Below are positions 17,513 through 26,771 of a stretch of 64,000 nt of DNA, piece by piece; position 1 is the stretch's first letter; the number at the start of each line of letters is the position of its first letter. This DNA is from Sphingomonadales bacterium UBA7471. Its GTDB lineage: Bacteria > Pseudomonadota > Alphaproteobacteria > Sphingomonadales > Sphingomonadaceae. The position numbers and the translations under genes are program-made. The notes below the pieces were generated by a model that had not been told where the DNA came from, did no database searches, and saw nothing but the letters and a program-made list of their open reading frames with translations. The stretch is taken from the NCBI GenBank assembly GCA_002479765.1, contig DLOZ01000002.1, forward strand, positions 1-64,000. Direction: 5' to 3'.

Positions 17513-18084
17513 ATTGGCGACACCGCATTCATAAGGCGCTCGATCCGGCGTTGGATATCGAGATTGAGGATGAGCGCTACTTGGGTGGCACGGTTCAACA
17601 CCGTGCCGCTGCCGTGCTTATCCCGATAACCGACCGCGCCGAGCCGGGCGTTATCCTCACCCAACGCCCGGCATGGCTGCGCAGCCACGCCGGCCAAGTC
17701 GCATTTCCCGGCGGCAAGGTTGATGACAGCGACGAAAGTTCGATCTTTGCGGCATTGCGCGAAGCAGAAGAAGAGCTGAACATACCGCCAGCCCGTGTCG
17801 AGGTCATCGGCGTGGCCGACACTTATTATTCAGGCAGCGGGTACAGCATTGCCCCCGTTGTTGGCATCATTCCACCTGACCTTGAGCTACAGCCCAACCC
17901 GCAAGAGGTCGAAGACTGGTTTGAAGTCCCACTTGCGTTTCTGCTTGATCCTGCCAATTCCATCAAGAAAGAGGCCAACTGGAATGGGCAGCAGCGTAGC
18001 TATTACGACATGCAATGGGGTGAACGGCGGATATGGGGCGTAACGGCGGGGATAATCGCCAATCTGGTACGGCGGCTGGTATGA
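17509..18084 (+). CDS. CoA pyrophosphatase, Nudix family (NudL-like)
   Basis: Nudix hydrolase probably cleaving coenzyme A or its derivatives to phosphopantetheine compounds and 3',5'-ADP. 191 residues. The UPF0035-type motif LRSHAGQVAFPGGKVD precedes the Nudix box, whose catalytic part reads LREAEEELNI (about 83-92). The GKVDDSDE portion departs slightly from the canonical GX5E spacing, as is usual in the CoA-specific subgroup. Linked by 4-base overlaps to DUF1285 upstream and cca downstream. Confidence 0.88.
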   Translation: MNWRHRIHKALDPALDIEIEDERYLGGTVQHRAAAVLIPITDRAEPGVILTQRPAWLRSHAGQVAFPGGKVDDSDESSIFAALREAEEELNIPPARVEVIGVADTYYSGSGYSIAPVVGIIPPDLELQPNPQEVEDWFEVPLAFLLDPANSIKKEANWNGQQRSYYDMQWGERRIWGVTAGIIANLVRRLV

Positions 18085-19310
18085 TTGCGGCACAGCTTCC
18101 CCATGCCGAATGGCAACAGGCCCCGGGCCTGAAAAAGGTGCTGGCGCTGCTGGCCGATTCTTATGGTGGCCCTCGATATGTTGGCGGCGCTGTGCGTGAC
18201 ACATTGTTGGGGCTGCCTGTTTCGGACGTTGATATTGCTACAGCATTGTTGCCTGAAACGGTCATGGACCGATTGGAAGCGGGCGGCGTCAAAGCCGTTC
18301 CGACGGGACTGGACCATGGCACAGTTACGGCGGTGGTTGACGGCAAGAATTACGAAATCACCACATTACGCCGCGATGTCTCCACCGATGGTCGACGCGC
18401 GACGGTGGCTTTCGCAACAGACTGGCGAGAGGATGCCGCACGGCGGGATTTCACGATCAACGCGCTGTATGCCGACCCACAAACAGGAGAGGTTTTCGAT
18501 TATTTCGGCGGTTTAAGTGATCTCAATAACGGCTGCGTTCGCTTCATTGGGGACGCAACACAGCGTATCGCCGAGGATTTTCTGCGCATATTGCGGTATT
18601 TCCGGTTTCTTGCCCGATTTGGCAGCGGTCCGGTGGATGCAGACGCAATCCATGCCTGTGCGCAAGGTGCGCACGGGCTGACAGCGTTGTCGCGCGAGCG
18701 CATTGCGCAGGAACTGGCCCGGTTGCTGTCGCTCAAAAACCCAGCCGCGTCTGTCAGTCTCATGATCGACAATGCTATTTTTACGCCCTTTCTTCCCGAA
18801 CTTTGCAGCAATGCCCACGGCCGACTGCAGAGCCTTTTGGAACGCGAGCAATTGTACCATCAACCGCTCTCGCTCCCTGCCCGGTTTCTCAGCATATTGG
18901 TGATAGATCCCGTCGCGGTCGACAAAGTGGCGGCACGGCTGAAGCTGTCGAACAAAATGCGCGAAAATCTCGCCAACCGGTTGAACGCTGGCATGCCATC
19001 GGAAGGCAATATCCGCGCCATCGCTTATCGTTTTGACAATGACACCGCGCGCGATGTCGCCATGTTGTTTGCGGACGACAATGCTCTGCCGCAATGTCTG
19101 GCGCGCTTGGATAATTGGGATAGCCCCATCATGCACATCAAAGGCGGCGATCTTATCAAAATGGGGTTACCCGCTGGTCCACTCGTGGCGAAAACCTTGC
19201 AAGAGCTGGAGGCTTTCTGGGTTGCCGAAGATTTCCCGGTTTCGGACCGCCAGTCCGAATTGGCGCTTCAGTGTGTCGAGGCAGCTAAGTCAGCGGCCAA
19301 AAAGGCATAA
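18081..19310 (+). CDS. cca: CCA tRNA nucleotidyltransferase (class II)
   Basis: Adds or repairs the 3' CCA end of tRNAs. 409 residues from the ATG at 18081, which overlaps the Nudix stop as ATGA; an earlier in-frame start would run through that gene. Head-domain motifs: YVGGAVRD (33-40), metal-binding SDVDIAT (Asp49 and Asp51), RRDFTINAL (about 137) and the later RIAEDFLRILRYFRF neck motif. The stop codon lies 43 bases inside the 3' end of the convergent GGDEF-EAL gene. Confidence 0.95.
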   Translation: MIAAQLPHAEWQQAPGLKKVLALLADSYGGPRYVGGAVRDTLLGLPVSDVDIATALLPETVMDRLEAGGVKAVPTGLDHGTVTAVVDGKNYEITTLRRDVSTDGRRATVAFATDWREDAARRDFTINALYADPQTGEVFDYFGGLSDLNNGCVRFIGDATQRIAEDFLRILRYFRFLARFGSGPVDADAIHACAQGAHGLTALSRERIAQELARLLSLKNPAASVSLMIDNAIFTPFLPELCSNAHGRLQSLLEREQLYHQPLSLPARFLSILVIDPVAVDKVAARLKLSNKMRENLANRLNAGMPSEGNIRAIAYRFDNDTARDVAMLFADDNALPQCLARLDNWDSPIMHIKGGDLIKMGLPAGPLVAKTLQELEAFWVAEDFPVSDRQSELALQCVEAAKSAAKKA

Positions 19311-20983
19311 GCCGCATCTTCGGGCAAAGGCCGCGCATAATAATAGCCCTGCCCAACGGAGCAGCCAAGACGGCGGAGCAACTGCGAAATCTCAATATTT
19401 TCAACGCCTTCCGCCGTTGTCTTCATACCCAATACCCGCGCGAGCGACAGGACAGTGCGCACGATCGCCCGCTTATCTTTGTTCACCAACATTTCCGATA
19501 CAAAGCTGCGGTCAATTTTCAGAACATCAATCGGGAGCTGCTGGAGATAGGCCAGATTGGAATAACCGGTGCCAAAATCATCCATCGCAAGATTGGTATC
19601 CAGCCCCTTCAAGGCATCAAGCAACGTCTTCGCGCCAGCCGGATCATTGATAAACGCACTCTCGGTCAGCTCAATTGTCATCCGGTTGCCATCAACATTC
19701 GCGCCCTTAAGCGCCGAAGACACGGCATCCACCACATCATCGCGCTGCATCTGCACGGCGGACATGTTAACAGACACTCGGAAATCTTGTTGCCCGCCCG
19801 ATCTGCTGTCCCATCGCGAAATTGTTTTCGCCGCTTCTTCAAGTGCCCAGCGGCCAAGTGGCACGATTAAGCCGCTTTCTTCAGCCACAGGGATGAAGTC
19901 GACAGGCGATATCGGACCAAGGTCGGGATGATCCCAACGCGCCAGCGCTTCAAAGCCGCTTAACGAGCCACACTCAAGGTCCACCAACGGCTGATAATGC
20001 AGGACAAGTTCGCCGCGATTCAATGCGCGCCGTAGGTCGGTCTCAAGGCTGAACCGGCGCCGTGCAGTATCAACCGCCCCCGCCGCATATAATTCGAAGC
20101 GCTTCGACGATTTGGCGCGCTTCAGCGCAATTTGGGCATGGCGCAATGTATCCGTTGGATCATCCCCCACACCACCGGTCGCCGCAGCGAGCGCACATTC
20201 AACCTGAATCTCCAAATCCGAAAGCTGACATGGATCATTAAATGCGTCACCCAGACGTTGGACAATGGCCGCGACGTCATCCGACCCTGAATCTAACTGC
20301 GCAAACAGGGCAAATTCATTGCCGCCAAGCCGCCCCAGAATCTCATTACTGCGAATGCGCGCATTCAGCCGGTGGGCGGCGGTGATGAGGAGCTCGTCTC
20401 CGGCAATCGCGCCTACCGATTCATTCACCCGACTGAAGCGCGCCAAGTCAACGAGGATGATGGCATAATTTTGCGACGAACCCGATTTCCGCATCTCTGC
20501 AACCGCAGCGTCAACCCGTTCTTCAAAACCGATGCGGTTGCAAAATCCGGTCAGGCTATCGCTCATCATTTCGCGGCGCAGGTTAACCCGGCTGATGGCT
20601 TCGGCGGTGCGGTCAACCATCGATAGTAGAAACATGTCATCACCATCGCCGAAACGGGCGATGCTGATTTCCAACTCACGCGGATGAACGGCATCGTCCG
20701 ATCGCCAGCATTCGAAATGTGTCTCACGGTCTGCGTCGAGCATCGCCAACGCCCGGTCACCCAACAATGCCATGTCAGGTTTTGCTTGCCCCCCAAAGCC
20801 AAGCATCAGGTCGTCAAACGTCCTGTTGCTGCGGACCAGATGAACTTCATTTTGAACGGTGCGAAATATGGCGCCCGCGATGGGCAATGAGGAAAGCCAG
20901 TTAAACTCTGCCCCGCCTATGGCTACGACCGCCCTGATATCAGGGTGTTTTTCGACTAAAACGGGCGAGCTGGCGCTGTTCAT
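19268..20983 (-). CDS. GGDEF-EAL protein, probable c-di-GMP phosphodiesterase
   Basis: 571 residues, no membrane segments. The N-terminal ~130 residues resemble a PAS-type sensor (low similarity). The GGDEF domain (about 140-300) has the signature GGNEF at 220-224: the catalytic Asp/Glu is Asn, and the inhibitory-site RxxD position reads RSNE, so cyclase activity is unlikely. The EAL domain (about 315-560) keeps its metal and catalytic elements: EAL at 345-347, VNMS, ELTES, DDFGTG at 468-473, KIDRSF and AEGVEN. It should therefore hydrolyse c-di-GMP, perhaps with the GGDEF part binding GTP allosterically. Its 3' end overlaps cca by 43 bases tail to tail. Confidence 0.9.
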   Translation of the reverse strand: MNSASSPVLVEKHPDIRAVVAIGGAEFNWLSSLPIAGAIFRTVQNEVHLVRSNRTFDDLMLGFGGQAKPDMALLGDRALAMLDADRETHFECWRSDDAVHPRELEISIARFGDGDDMFLLSMVDRTAEAISRVNLRREMMSDSLTGFCNRIGFEERVDAAVAEMRKSGSSQNYAIILVDLARFSRVNESVGAIAGDELLITAAHRLNARIRSNEILGRLGGNEFALFAQLDSGSDDVAAIVQRLGDAFNDPCQLSDLEIQVECALAAATGGVGDDPTDTLRHAQIALKRAKSSKRFELYAAGAVDTARRRFSLETDLRRALNRGELVLHYQPLVDLECGSLSGFEALARWDHPDLGPISPVDFIPVAEESGLIVPLGRWALEEAAKTISRWDSRSGGQQDFRVSVNMSAVQMQRDDVVDAVSSALKGANVDGNRMTIELTESAFINDPAGAKTLLDALKGLDTNLAMDDFGTGYSNLAYLQQLPIDVLKIDRSFVSEMLVNKDKRAIVRTVLSLARVLGMKTTAEGVENIEISQLLRRLGCSVGQGYYYARPLPEDAAYAFLAADLAASTH

Positions 20984-21050
20984 TACGCGGCGTTATGCAC
21001 ACCGATTGTAAAAGATGTTCACCCCGTGCGTGGTTAATTTTCATTAAACC

Positions 21051-23378
21051 TTAATCGAAGCGGTTATTCCTTGGGAAACCTTGCGGCGGAAGCCGACCCG
21101 CTGCGCCGCGCGCTACACGCCACAAGGACATGTCGTTTTCCGTGCGCATCCGGCCGCTATCGCCGCCCATCGCCCAGCTGAGCCCTTCGCTCATCTTAAA
21201 GCATACAGCATCTGCAAGGCCGCCATCCTTATAACGCTGCAAGGTAACCCCCTGCCCCTTGGCCATTTCGGGAATTTCACTGAGCGGGAAGACCACCAAT
21301 TTGCGGTTGTCACCCACTACGGCAACATATTGGTCTTTCAACGTCGCCTCATCCATGGCCTCTGCGGGAGCAAGGCGAACCACCGAGAGCTTCGCGCCCG
21401 GTTTCAACGTAACGACGCCGCGTCCTTTGCGGGTTTCGGCGATAATGTCGCTCATCCGCGCGATAAAGCCCTTACCCGTTGAAGCCGCGATCAACAGGCG
21501 CCCGTCTGCGACTGCGGGGAACGCGGCAACGATATCGTTCCCCGTTTCGATGTCGATCATTGTGCCAACAGGTTCTCCGAAACCGCGAGCACCGGGGAGC
21601 TTGTCCGCACCCAAGGTATAAAAACGGCCATTCGCTGTTGCGATCAGGATCTTGTCTGTCGTCTGCGCATGGAATGCAAAGGCAGGGCCATCGCCTTCCT
21701 TAAACTTGAAATCAGCACGCGCAGACAGGTCCGCATGCCCCTTCATGGCTTTAATCCAGCCACGTTTTGACATGATAACCGTGACAGGTTCGCGTTCGAC
21801 AAATGCCTCGAGCGAAATCTCGCGCGCTTGCCCTGCTTCTTCCAAGCTTGTGCGGCGCCGGCCCAGTTCGGTATCTTCACCGTAATTTTTGCGCAGCGCA
21901 GTCAGGTCTTTTTTCAACCGCGTCTTTTGACGCGCGGGGCTTTCGATAAGCTTGACCAGCTCCTCGCGTTCCGCTTCCAAGCCCTCAAGCTCGCGCCGTA
22001 ACTCCATTTCTTCCAGCCGGCGGAGCGAACGCAAACGCATGTTAAGAATAGCTTCGGCCTGCCGGTCATTGAGCTGGAACTCAGCCATCATAACGGGCTT
22101 TGGTTCATCTTCGTTACGGATGATTTCAATGATGCGATCAAGGTTGAGGAAGGCAATGATATAACCCTGAAGCAATTCAAGGCGGCTATCGATCTTTTCC
22201 AGCCGGTGCTGCGATTTGCGCACCAGCACTTCAATTTGGTGCGCCAACCAGCGGAGCAAAACTTCGCCCAAGCCCATGACCTTTGGCGTCCGGTCGGCAT
22301 CGAGCACGTTCATGTTCAACGAAAAACGTGTTTCAAGGTCCGTGAGGCGGAACAGCGCATTTTTCAGATCTTCGGGATCCACATTGCGGCTTTTGGGTAC
22401 AAGCACGATACGAACGCTTTCGTCACTTTCGTCACGGATGTCGTCCAATATGGGCAGCTTCTTATCGGCAATCAGTTGCGCGATTTGCTCAATCAACTTG
22501 CCTTTTTGTACCTGATACGGAATTTCCGACACAACAAGCTGCCACGTGCCGCCGGGCAGTTTTTCGACGCCTGTGGGTTCCCAGCATTTCTCGCTGTCCT
22601 GCCAGCCATTTGAAAAACGCGCGCGCACGCGCATCGCACCGCGACCGCTTGCATAGGCTGCACTTATAATCGCAGGGCTATCTACCAGCACGCCACCTGT
22701 TGCAAAATCGGGTCCCTTGACGATTTCCATCAACTGCTCGTGACGCGCCTGTGGCTCATCAATTAAGAGCATGGCCGCATCGATAATCTCCGCCGCATTA
22801 TGCGAAGGAATGCTGGTCGCCATGCCGACGGCGATGCCACTTGCACCATTTGCCAGCAAATTGGGGAACAGGCCGGGCATAACCTCAGGCTCTTCGTCTT
22901 CACCATTGTAGGTGGGGCGAAAGTCCGTGGCGTTCTCATCAAGCCCGTTCATCAGCTCGATCGCTGTACGCGTCAGACGCGCTTCGGTATATCGATACGC
23001 CGCCGCATTATCGCCGTCGATATTGCCAAAGTTGCCCTGTCCGTCCACCAGTGGATAACGCAACGAAAAGGTCTGCGCGAGCCGGACCATTGCGTCATAC
23101 ACGGACTGGTCGCCATGCGGGTGATATTTACCGATAACATCGCCGACAACACGGGCACATTTTTTATACCCGCTCGCTGGATCAAGCTTGAGCAAACGCA
23201 TTGCCCATAACAAACGCCGATGCACCGGTTTCAACCCGTCGCGCAAATCAGGAAGCGACCGCGCGGTGATTGTTGACATCGCGTAGATCAGATAGCGTTC
23301 CGACAAAGCCGCATCAAACGGCGCATCGACAATTGCGTCAAATGGATCTTCGGCTGGAGCATCAACTATGTCAGACAT
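21051..23378 (-). CDS. parC: DNA topoisomerase IV subunit A
   Basis: DNA-cleaving subunit of topoisomerase IV, which decatenates chromosomes with ParE (not in the window). 775 residues. The catalytic tyrosine is Tyr130 in AAYRYTEARL; the quinolone-determining region reads GKYHPHGDQSVYDAM (83-97), with Gln91 where E. coli ParC has Ser80 and Asp95 where it has Glu84. The coiled-coil gate (LEEMELRRELEGLEAEREEL) and C-terminal beta-pinwheel follow. ParC rather than GyrA is indicated by length, by the ParC-like C-terminal region and by the lack of a GyrA box. Confidence 0.93.
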   Translation of the reverse strand: MSDIVDAPAEDPFDAIVDAPFDAALSERYLIYAMSTITARSLPDLRDGLKPVHRRLLWAMRLLKLDPASGYKKCARVVGDVIGKYHPHGDQSVYDAMVRLAQTFSLRYPLVDGQGNFGNIDGDNAAAYRYTEARLTRTAIELMNGLDENATDFRPTYNGEDEEPEVMPGLFPNLLANGASGIAVGMATSIPSHNAAEIIDAAMLLIDEPQARHEQLMEIVKGPDFATGGVLVDSPAIISAAYASGRGAMRVRARFSNGWQDSEKCWEPTGVEKLPGGTWQLVVSEIPYQVQKGKLIEQIAQLIADKKLPILDDIRDESDESVRIVLVPKSRNVDPEDLKNALFRLTDLETRFSLNMNVLDADRTPKVMGLGEVLLRWLAHQIEVLVRKSQHRLEKIDSRLELLQGYIIAFLNLDRIIEIIRNEDEPKPVMMAEFQLNDRQAEAILNMRLRSLRRLEEMELRRELEGLEAEREELVKLIESPARQKTRLKKDLTALRKNYGEDTELGRRRTSLEEAGQAREISLEAFVEREPVTVIMSKRGWIKAMKGHADLSARADFKFKEGDGPAFAFHAQTTDKILIATANGRFYTLGADKLPGARGFGEPVGTMIDIETGNDIVAAFPAVADGRLLIAASTGKGFIARMSDIIAETRKGRGVVTLKPGAKLSVVRLAPAEAMDEATLKDQYVAVVGDNRKLVVFPLSEIPEMAKGQGVTLQRYKDGGLADAVCFKMSEGLSWAMGGDSGRMRTENDMSLWRVARGAAGRLPPQGFPRNNRFD

Positions 23379-23656
23379 AATTGACCCGATAGCGAGCGAA
23401 CCCGCCGCCGCAAAGCAACGATTTCAGCAATCCACAGCTTAATGCGCACGGCGCAATATGTTGCGTTGCAATAAAGACACATTTGCGGTGGCAAATTAGT
23501 GTCTGCACGCGCGATTTGACCGGCGAATATCGCAATCGGACCTGTCATCTTTCAAGGTGGTAACTTTTTGTGCACTTCAGGCGCGCCATTTTTGACGCCT
23601 TGCGGTCTGCCTGCTAACGGGGCGACGACTCCCGATAGCAGCAGAAAGCGACCAAC

Positions 23657-24967
23657 ATGATCCCACGTTATTCCCGCCCCGACATGGTGAAGATTTGGGA
23701 GCCTGAAAACCGGTTTCGCATTTGGTTCGAAATTGAGGCACATGCCACCGATGCACTGGCCGAGCGCGGCGTTGTTCCCGCCTCTGCCGCGCAAGCGCTT
23801 TGGAAATGGTGGGACACCAACCCAGCTATCGATGTTGCAGCCATTGACGCGATTGAGGCCGTCACAAAGCATGATGTCATCGCGTTCCTGACATGGGTCG
23901 CAGAGCAAGTGGGCGACGAAGCGCGTTTCATGCATCAGGGGATGACATCATCCGATGTGCTCGACACCTGCCTTGCGGTTCAGCTCACGCAAGCGACCGA
24001 TCTTTTGCTCGCCGACATGGATGCTTTGCTTGCCGCAATTAAAACGCGCGCCATGGAGCACAAATTTACGCCGACCATCGGCCGCAGCCATGGTATTCAT
24101 GCGGAACCCGTCACCTTCGGCATGAAGCTTGCGCAAGCCTATGCCGAATTCGCACGTGGCCGTGAACGCCTTGTGGCTGCCCGCGCTGAAATCGCGACAT
24201 GCGCAATTTCAGGCGCAGTCGGCACCTTTGCCAATATCGATCCGGGCGTTGAAGCGCATGTTGCGGCAAAGCTTGGCCTTGCGATTGAACCTGTATCCAC
24301 GCAGGTCATCCCGCGTGACCGCCATGCCATGTATTTCGCAACGCTGGGCGTTATCGCCTCGTCCATTGAACGCCTCGCGACCGAAGTGCGCCATTTGCAG
24401 CGCACCGAAGTGCTTGAGGCGGAGGAATATTTCTCGCCGGGTCAAAAGGGCAGCTCCGCCATGCCGCACAAGCGCAACCCGGTGCTCACGGAAAACCTGA
24501 CGGGCCTTGCCCGTATGGTGCGCGGCTATGTGACGCCTGCTCTGGAAAATGTCGCTTTGTGGCATGAACGCGATATCAGCCACTCAAGCGTTGAACGCTA
24601 TATCGGGCCGGACGCGACAATCACACTCGATTTCGCCCTTGGCCGGTTGACGGGCGTGATTGATAAGCTGCTGATCTATCCTGAACGGATGCAGAAGAAT
24701 CTCGACCGCATGGGCGGCCTTGTCCATTCCCAGCGCGTGCTCTTGGCGCTCACGCAGGCTGGTATCAGCCGCGAGGACAGCTACCGCATCGTTCAACGCA
24801 ACGCGATGAAGGTTTGGGAATCCGACGGCGCAGAATCACTCATGGAGCTTTTGAAGGCCGATGCAGATGTGCGCACGAAAATGTCCGCCGAAGAAATCGA
24901 AGACCGCTTCAATCTCGATTACCATTTCAAACATATCGACACCATTTTCGAACGGGTATTTGGCTGA
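23657..24967 (+). CDS. purB: Adenylosuccinate lyase
   Basis: Splits SAICAR and adenylosuccinate in purine biosynthesis. 436 residues, fumarase/aspartase superfamily. Visible are the MTSSDVLDT segment (96-104), the catalytic His145 in RSHGIHAEP and the mobile signature loop SSAMPHKRNP (266-275) with its serine. Length normal. The 278 bases between it and the divergent parC contain no gene; a TTGACG at 23592 could be a -35 element, but the matching -10 is poor. Confidence 0.97.
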   Translation: MIPRYSRPDMVKIWEPENRFRIWFEIEAHATDALAERGVVPASAAQALWKWWDTNPAIDVAAIDAIEAVTKHDVIAFLTWVAEQVGDEARFMHQGMTSSDVLDTCLAVQLTQATDLLLADMDALLAAIKTRAMEHKFTPTIGRSHGIHAEPVTFGMKLAQAYAEFARGRERLVAARAEIATCAISGAVGTFANIDPGVEAHVAAKLGLAIEPVSTQVIPRDRHAMYFATLGVIASSIERLATEVRHLQRTEVLEAEEYFSPGQKGSSAMPHKRNPVLTENLTGLARMVRGYVTPALENVALWHERDISHSSVERYIGPDATITLDFALGRLTGVIDKLLIYPERMQKNLDRMGGLVHSQRVLLALTQAGISREDSYRIVQRNAMKVWESDGAESLMELLKADADVRTKMSAEEIEDRFNLDYHFKHIDTIFERVFG

Positions 24968-25072
24968 GCCTTAGCCGCCGCCAACGCGCGCGGCGGCATA
25001 GGTTGTTGGATAGCGCTACCCAAAGGCAAAATCTTGTCATAAGGTGGCAAGACAAGAAGGAGCGGCGGACCG

Positions 25073-25378
25073 ATGCGATTTTTGAAGATACTCATTTGGG
25101 TAACGATCATTATCGGGCTTATCGTGTTCGCGACCAACAACTGGGTGCCGGTGTCGGTCAGCCTGTGGGGTGGCCTTCGGCTAGACACCAAATTGCCGGC
25201 GTTGGTCATCGCAGCGTTTCTGATTGGTTTTGTGCCGCTTTACTTCGTGCATCTTACGCAGGTGTGGCGCATGAAAAGACGCATCATGACGCTTGAGGCA
25301 AACCAACGCGGCTCAGCAGTGCCGCCACCGCCTCCAGTGTCCCCTCCCCCTGCATACACCGCTGTGGACATGATATGA
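25073..25378 (+). CDS. LapA/DUF1049 family small membrane protein
   Basis: 101 residues with two hydrophobic helices (about 5-20 and 42-63) around the FATNNWVPVSVSLWG segment typical of DUF1049 (LapA), then a short coiled segment and a proline-rich tail. In E. coli LapA works with LapB in controlling LPS synthesis through LpxC turnover; whether that holds here is unknown. AAGGAG precedes the start. It overlaps pyrF by 4 bases (ATGA), a conserved lapA-pyrF pairing in alphaproteobacteria. Confidence 0.82.
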   Translation: MRFLKILIWVTIIIGLIVFATNNWVPVSVSLWGGLRLDTKLPALVIAAFLIGFVPLYFVHLTQVWRMKRRIMTLEANQRGSAVPPPPPVSPPPAYTAVDMI

Positions 25379-26049
25379 CCAACCCGATTTTCGTCGCAAT
25401 CGACACCCCTTATCTGGATGACGCGCTGGAATTAACACGGCGTATTAAGGACCAGGTCGGCGGGATTAAGCTTGGCCTCGAATTTTTCTGCGCCAACGGA
25501 CATCACGGCGTGCACGAAGTGCAAAAGCTTGGCCTGCCGATCTTTCTTGATCTAAAGCTGCACGACATTCCCAATACCGTTGCCAAGGCGATGCAGGCGA
25601 TTAACACGTTGGAGCCAGCCATTGTCACCATCCACGCAGCCGGTGGCCGCGCGATGATGGAAGATGCCAAGGCGGCGGCCGGTGCGCATACCAAAGTTGT
25701 CGCCGTTACCGTTTTGACCAGTCTCGACGACCATGACCTTAACCGTGTCGGCGTGTCCGACAGCGCAGACCTTCAGGTCGCCCGACTGGCGGCATTGGCG
25801 CAGGAAGCCGGGCTCGACGGCATTGTGTGTTCGGGCCATGAAGTAAAATCCGTGAAAAAGAATTGGAAGGACGGGTTTTTCGTTGTTCCGGGTCTTCGCC
25901 CCGCCGGTGGTACCAGCGCAGATCAAAAACGCACCGTTACCCCGCGTCAGGCACGCGACGATGGCGCAAGCATATTGGTTATCGGCCGGCCCATTACCAA
26001 GGCCGAAAGCCCAGAAGATGCAGCACGGGCCATTATGGGGACGCTGTAA
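25375..26049 (+). CDS. pyrF: Orotidine 5'-phosphate decarboxylase
   Basis: Last step of UMP synthesis. 224 residues. The substrate-binding Asp10 (VAID), Lys32 (IKLG) and the catalytic DLKLHDIPNT motif (59-68, Lys61 and Asp64) are all present; the phosphate loop GLRP lies near residue 175. Translationally coupled to the DUF1049 gene. Followed by 80 bases with a truncated dispersed repeat (26085-26099), then trpF. Confidence 0.97.
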   Translation: MTNPIFVAIDTPYLDDALELTRRIKDQVGGIKLGLEFFCANGHHGVHEVQKLGLPIFLDLKLHDIPNTVAKAMQAINTLEPAIVTIHAAGGRAMMEDAKAAAGAHTKVVAVTVLTSLDDHDLNRVGVSDSADLQVARLAALAQEAGLDGIVCSGHEVKSVKKNWKDGFFVVPGLRPAGGTSADQKRTVTPRQARDDGASILVIGRPITKAESPEDAARAIMGTL

Positions 26050-26129
26050 CGTAAGGCACTGGCACAAAATCACCAGCGGTCAACGAAGTTCAGCATGACG
26101 GAAGCCTTCGGGTTCGCTAGTTAGCCAGC

Positions 26130-26771
26130 ATGCAAACGCAAATCAAAATCTGTGGCCTGAAAGACGAAGCCAGCATTGATGCTGCGGCAAAAGCTGGCGC
26201 CACGCATGTTGGCCTTGTCCATTTCGAAAAAAGCCCGCGCCATGTCGCGCTTGAACAAGCCGCCGCGTTGCGGATGCGCGCACCCGCAAACGTAAAGGTC
26301 GTCCTGCTGCTCGTAAATGCCGAGCCCGGTTATGCAACCAAGGCTATCGAAGTGGTTAAACCCGATATTGTGCAATTTCACGGATCGGAAACGCACCAAT
26401 GGTTGCGCGCTTTAAAAGGCGCGGTCGACATCGAAATCTGGAAAGCCTTTGGCGTGAAGGACGCCGCAACGCTTAAGGATGCTGACCAATATGAAGGCGC
26501 GGCGGACCTCATCCTTTTTGACGCGCCGGCCCAAGCATTGCCCGGGGGCACGGGCACGCGGTTCGACTGGTCCTTGCTCACACAGCATAAGCACAAGCTG
26601 CCTTGGGGCCTTGCCGGTGGCCTGAACCCCGACAATGTTGGTGAAGCCCTGCGGCAAACACGTGCGATATTGGTCGATACCTCGTCTGGCGTTGAATCCG
26701 CACCAGGCATCAAGGATATGGACAAGATTGCGGCCTTCTGCCAAGCGGTCCGCAACCATGACCACAGCTGA
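26130..26771 (+). CDS. trpF: Phosphoribosylanthranilate isomerase
   Basis: Third step of tryptophan synthesis from chorismate. 213 residues, TIM barrel. Catalytic Cys8 is in IKICGL, and the second catalytic Asp is in LVDTSSGVE near the end; LAGGLNPDNV forms a phosphate-binding loop. No strong ribosome-binding site precedes the ATG. Overlaps trpB by 14 bases. Confidence 0.96.
   Translation: MQTQIKICGLKDEASIDAAAKAGATHVGLVHFEKSPRHVALEQAAALRMRAPANVKVVLLLVNAEPGYATKAIEVVKPDIVQFHGSETHQWLRALKGAVDIEIWKAFGVKDAATLKDADQYEGAADLILFDAPAQALPGGTGTRFDWSLLTQHKHKLPWGLAGGLNPDNVGEALRQTRAILVDTSSGVESAPGIKDMDKIAAFCQAVRNHDHS

Noticed and set aside
23592..23620. TTGACG / TAACGG as the purB promoter
   Set aside because: The -10 matches consensus at only two positions; not strong enough to list as a feature.
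26050..26129. Possible trp leader or attenuator before trpF
   Set aside because: The 80-base gap holds no Trp-rich frame and no strong stem apart from a decayed dispersed repeat.
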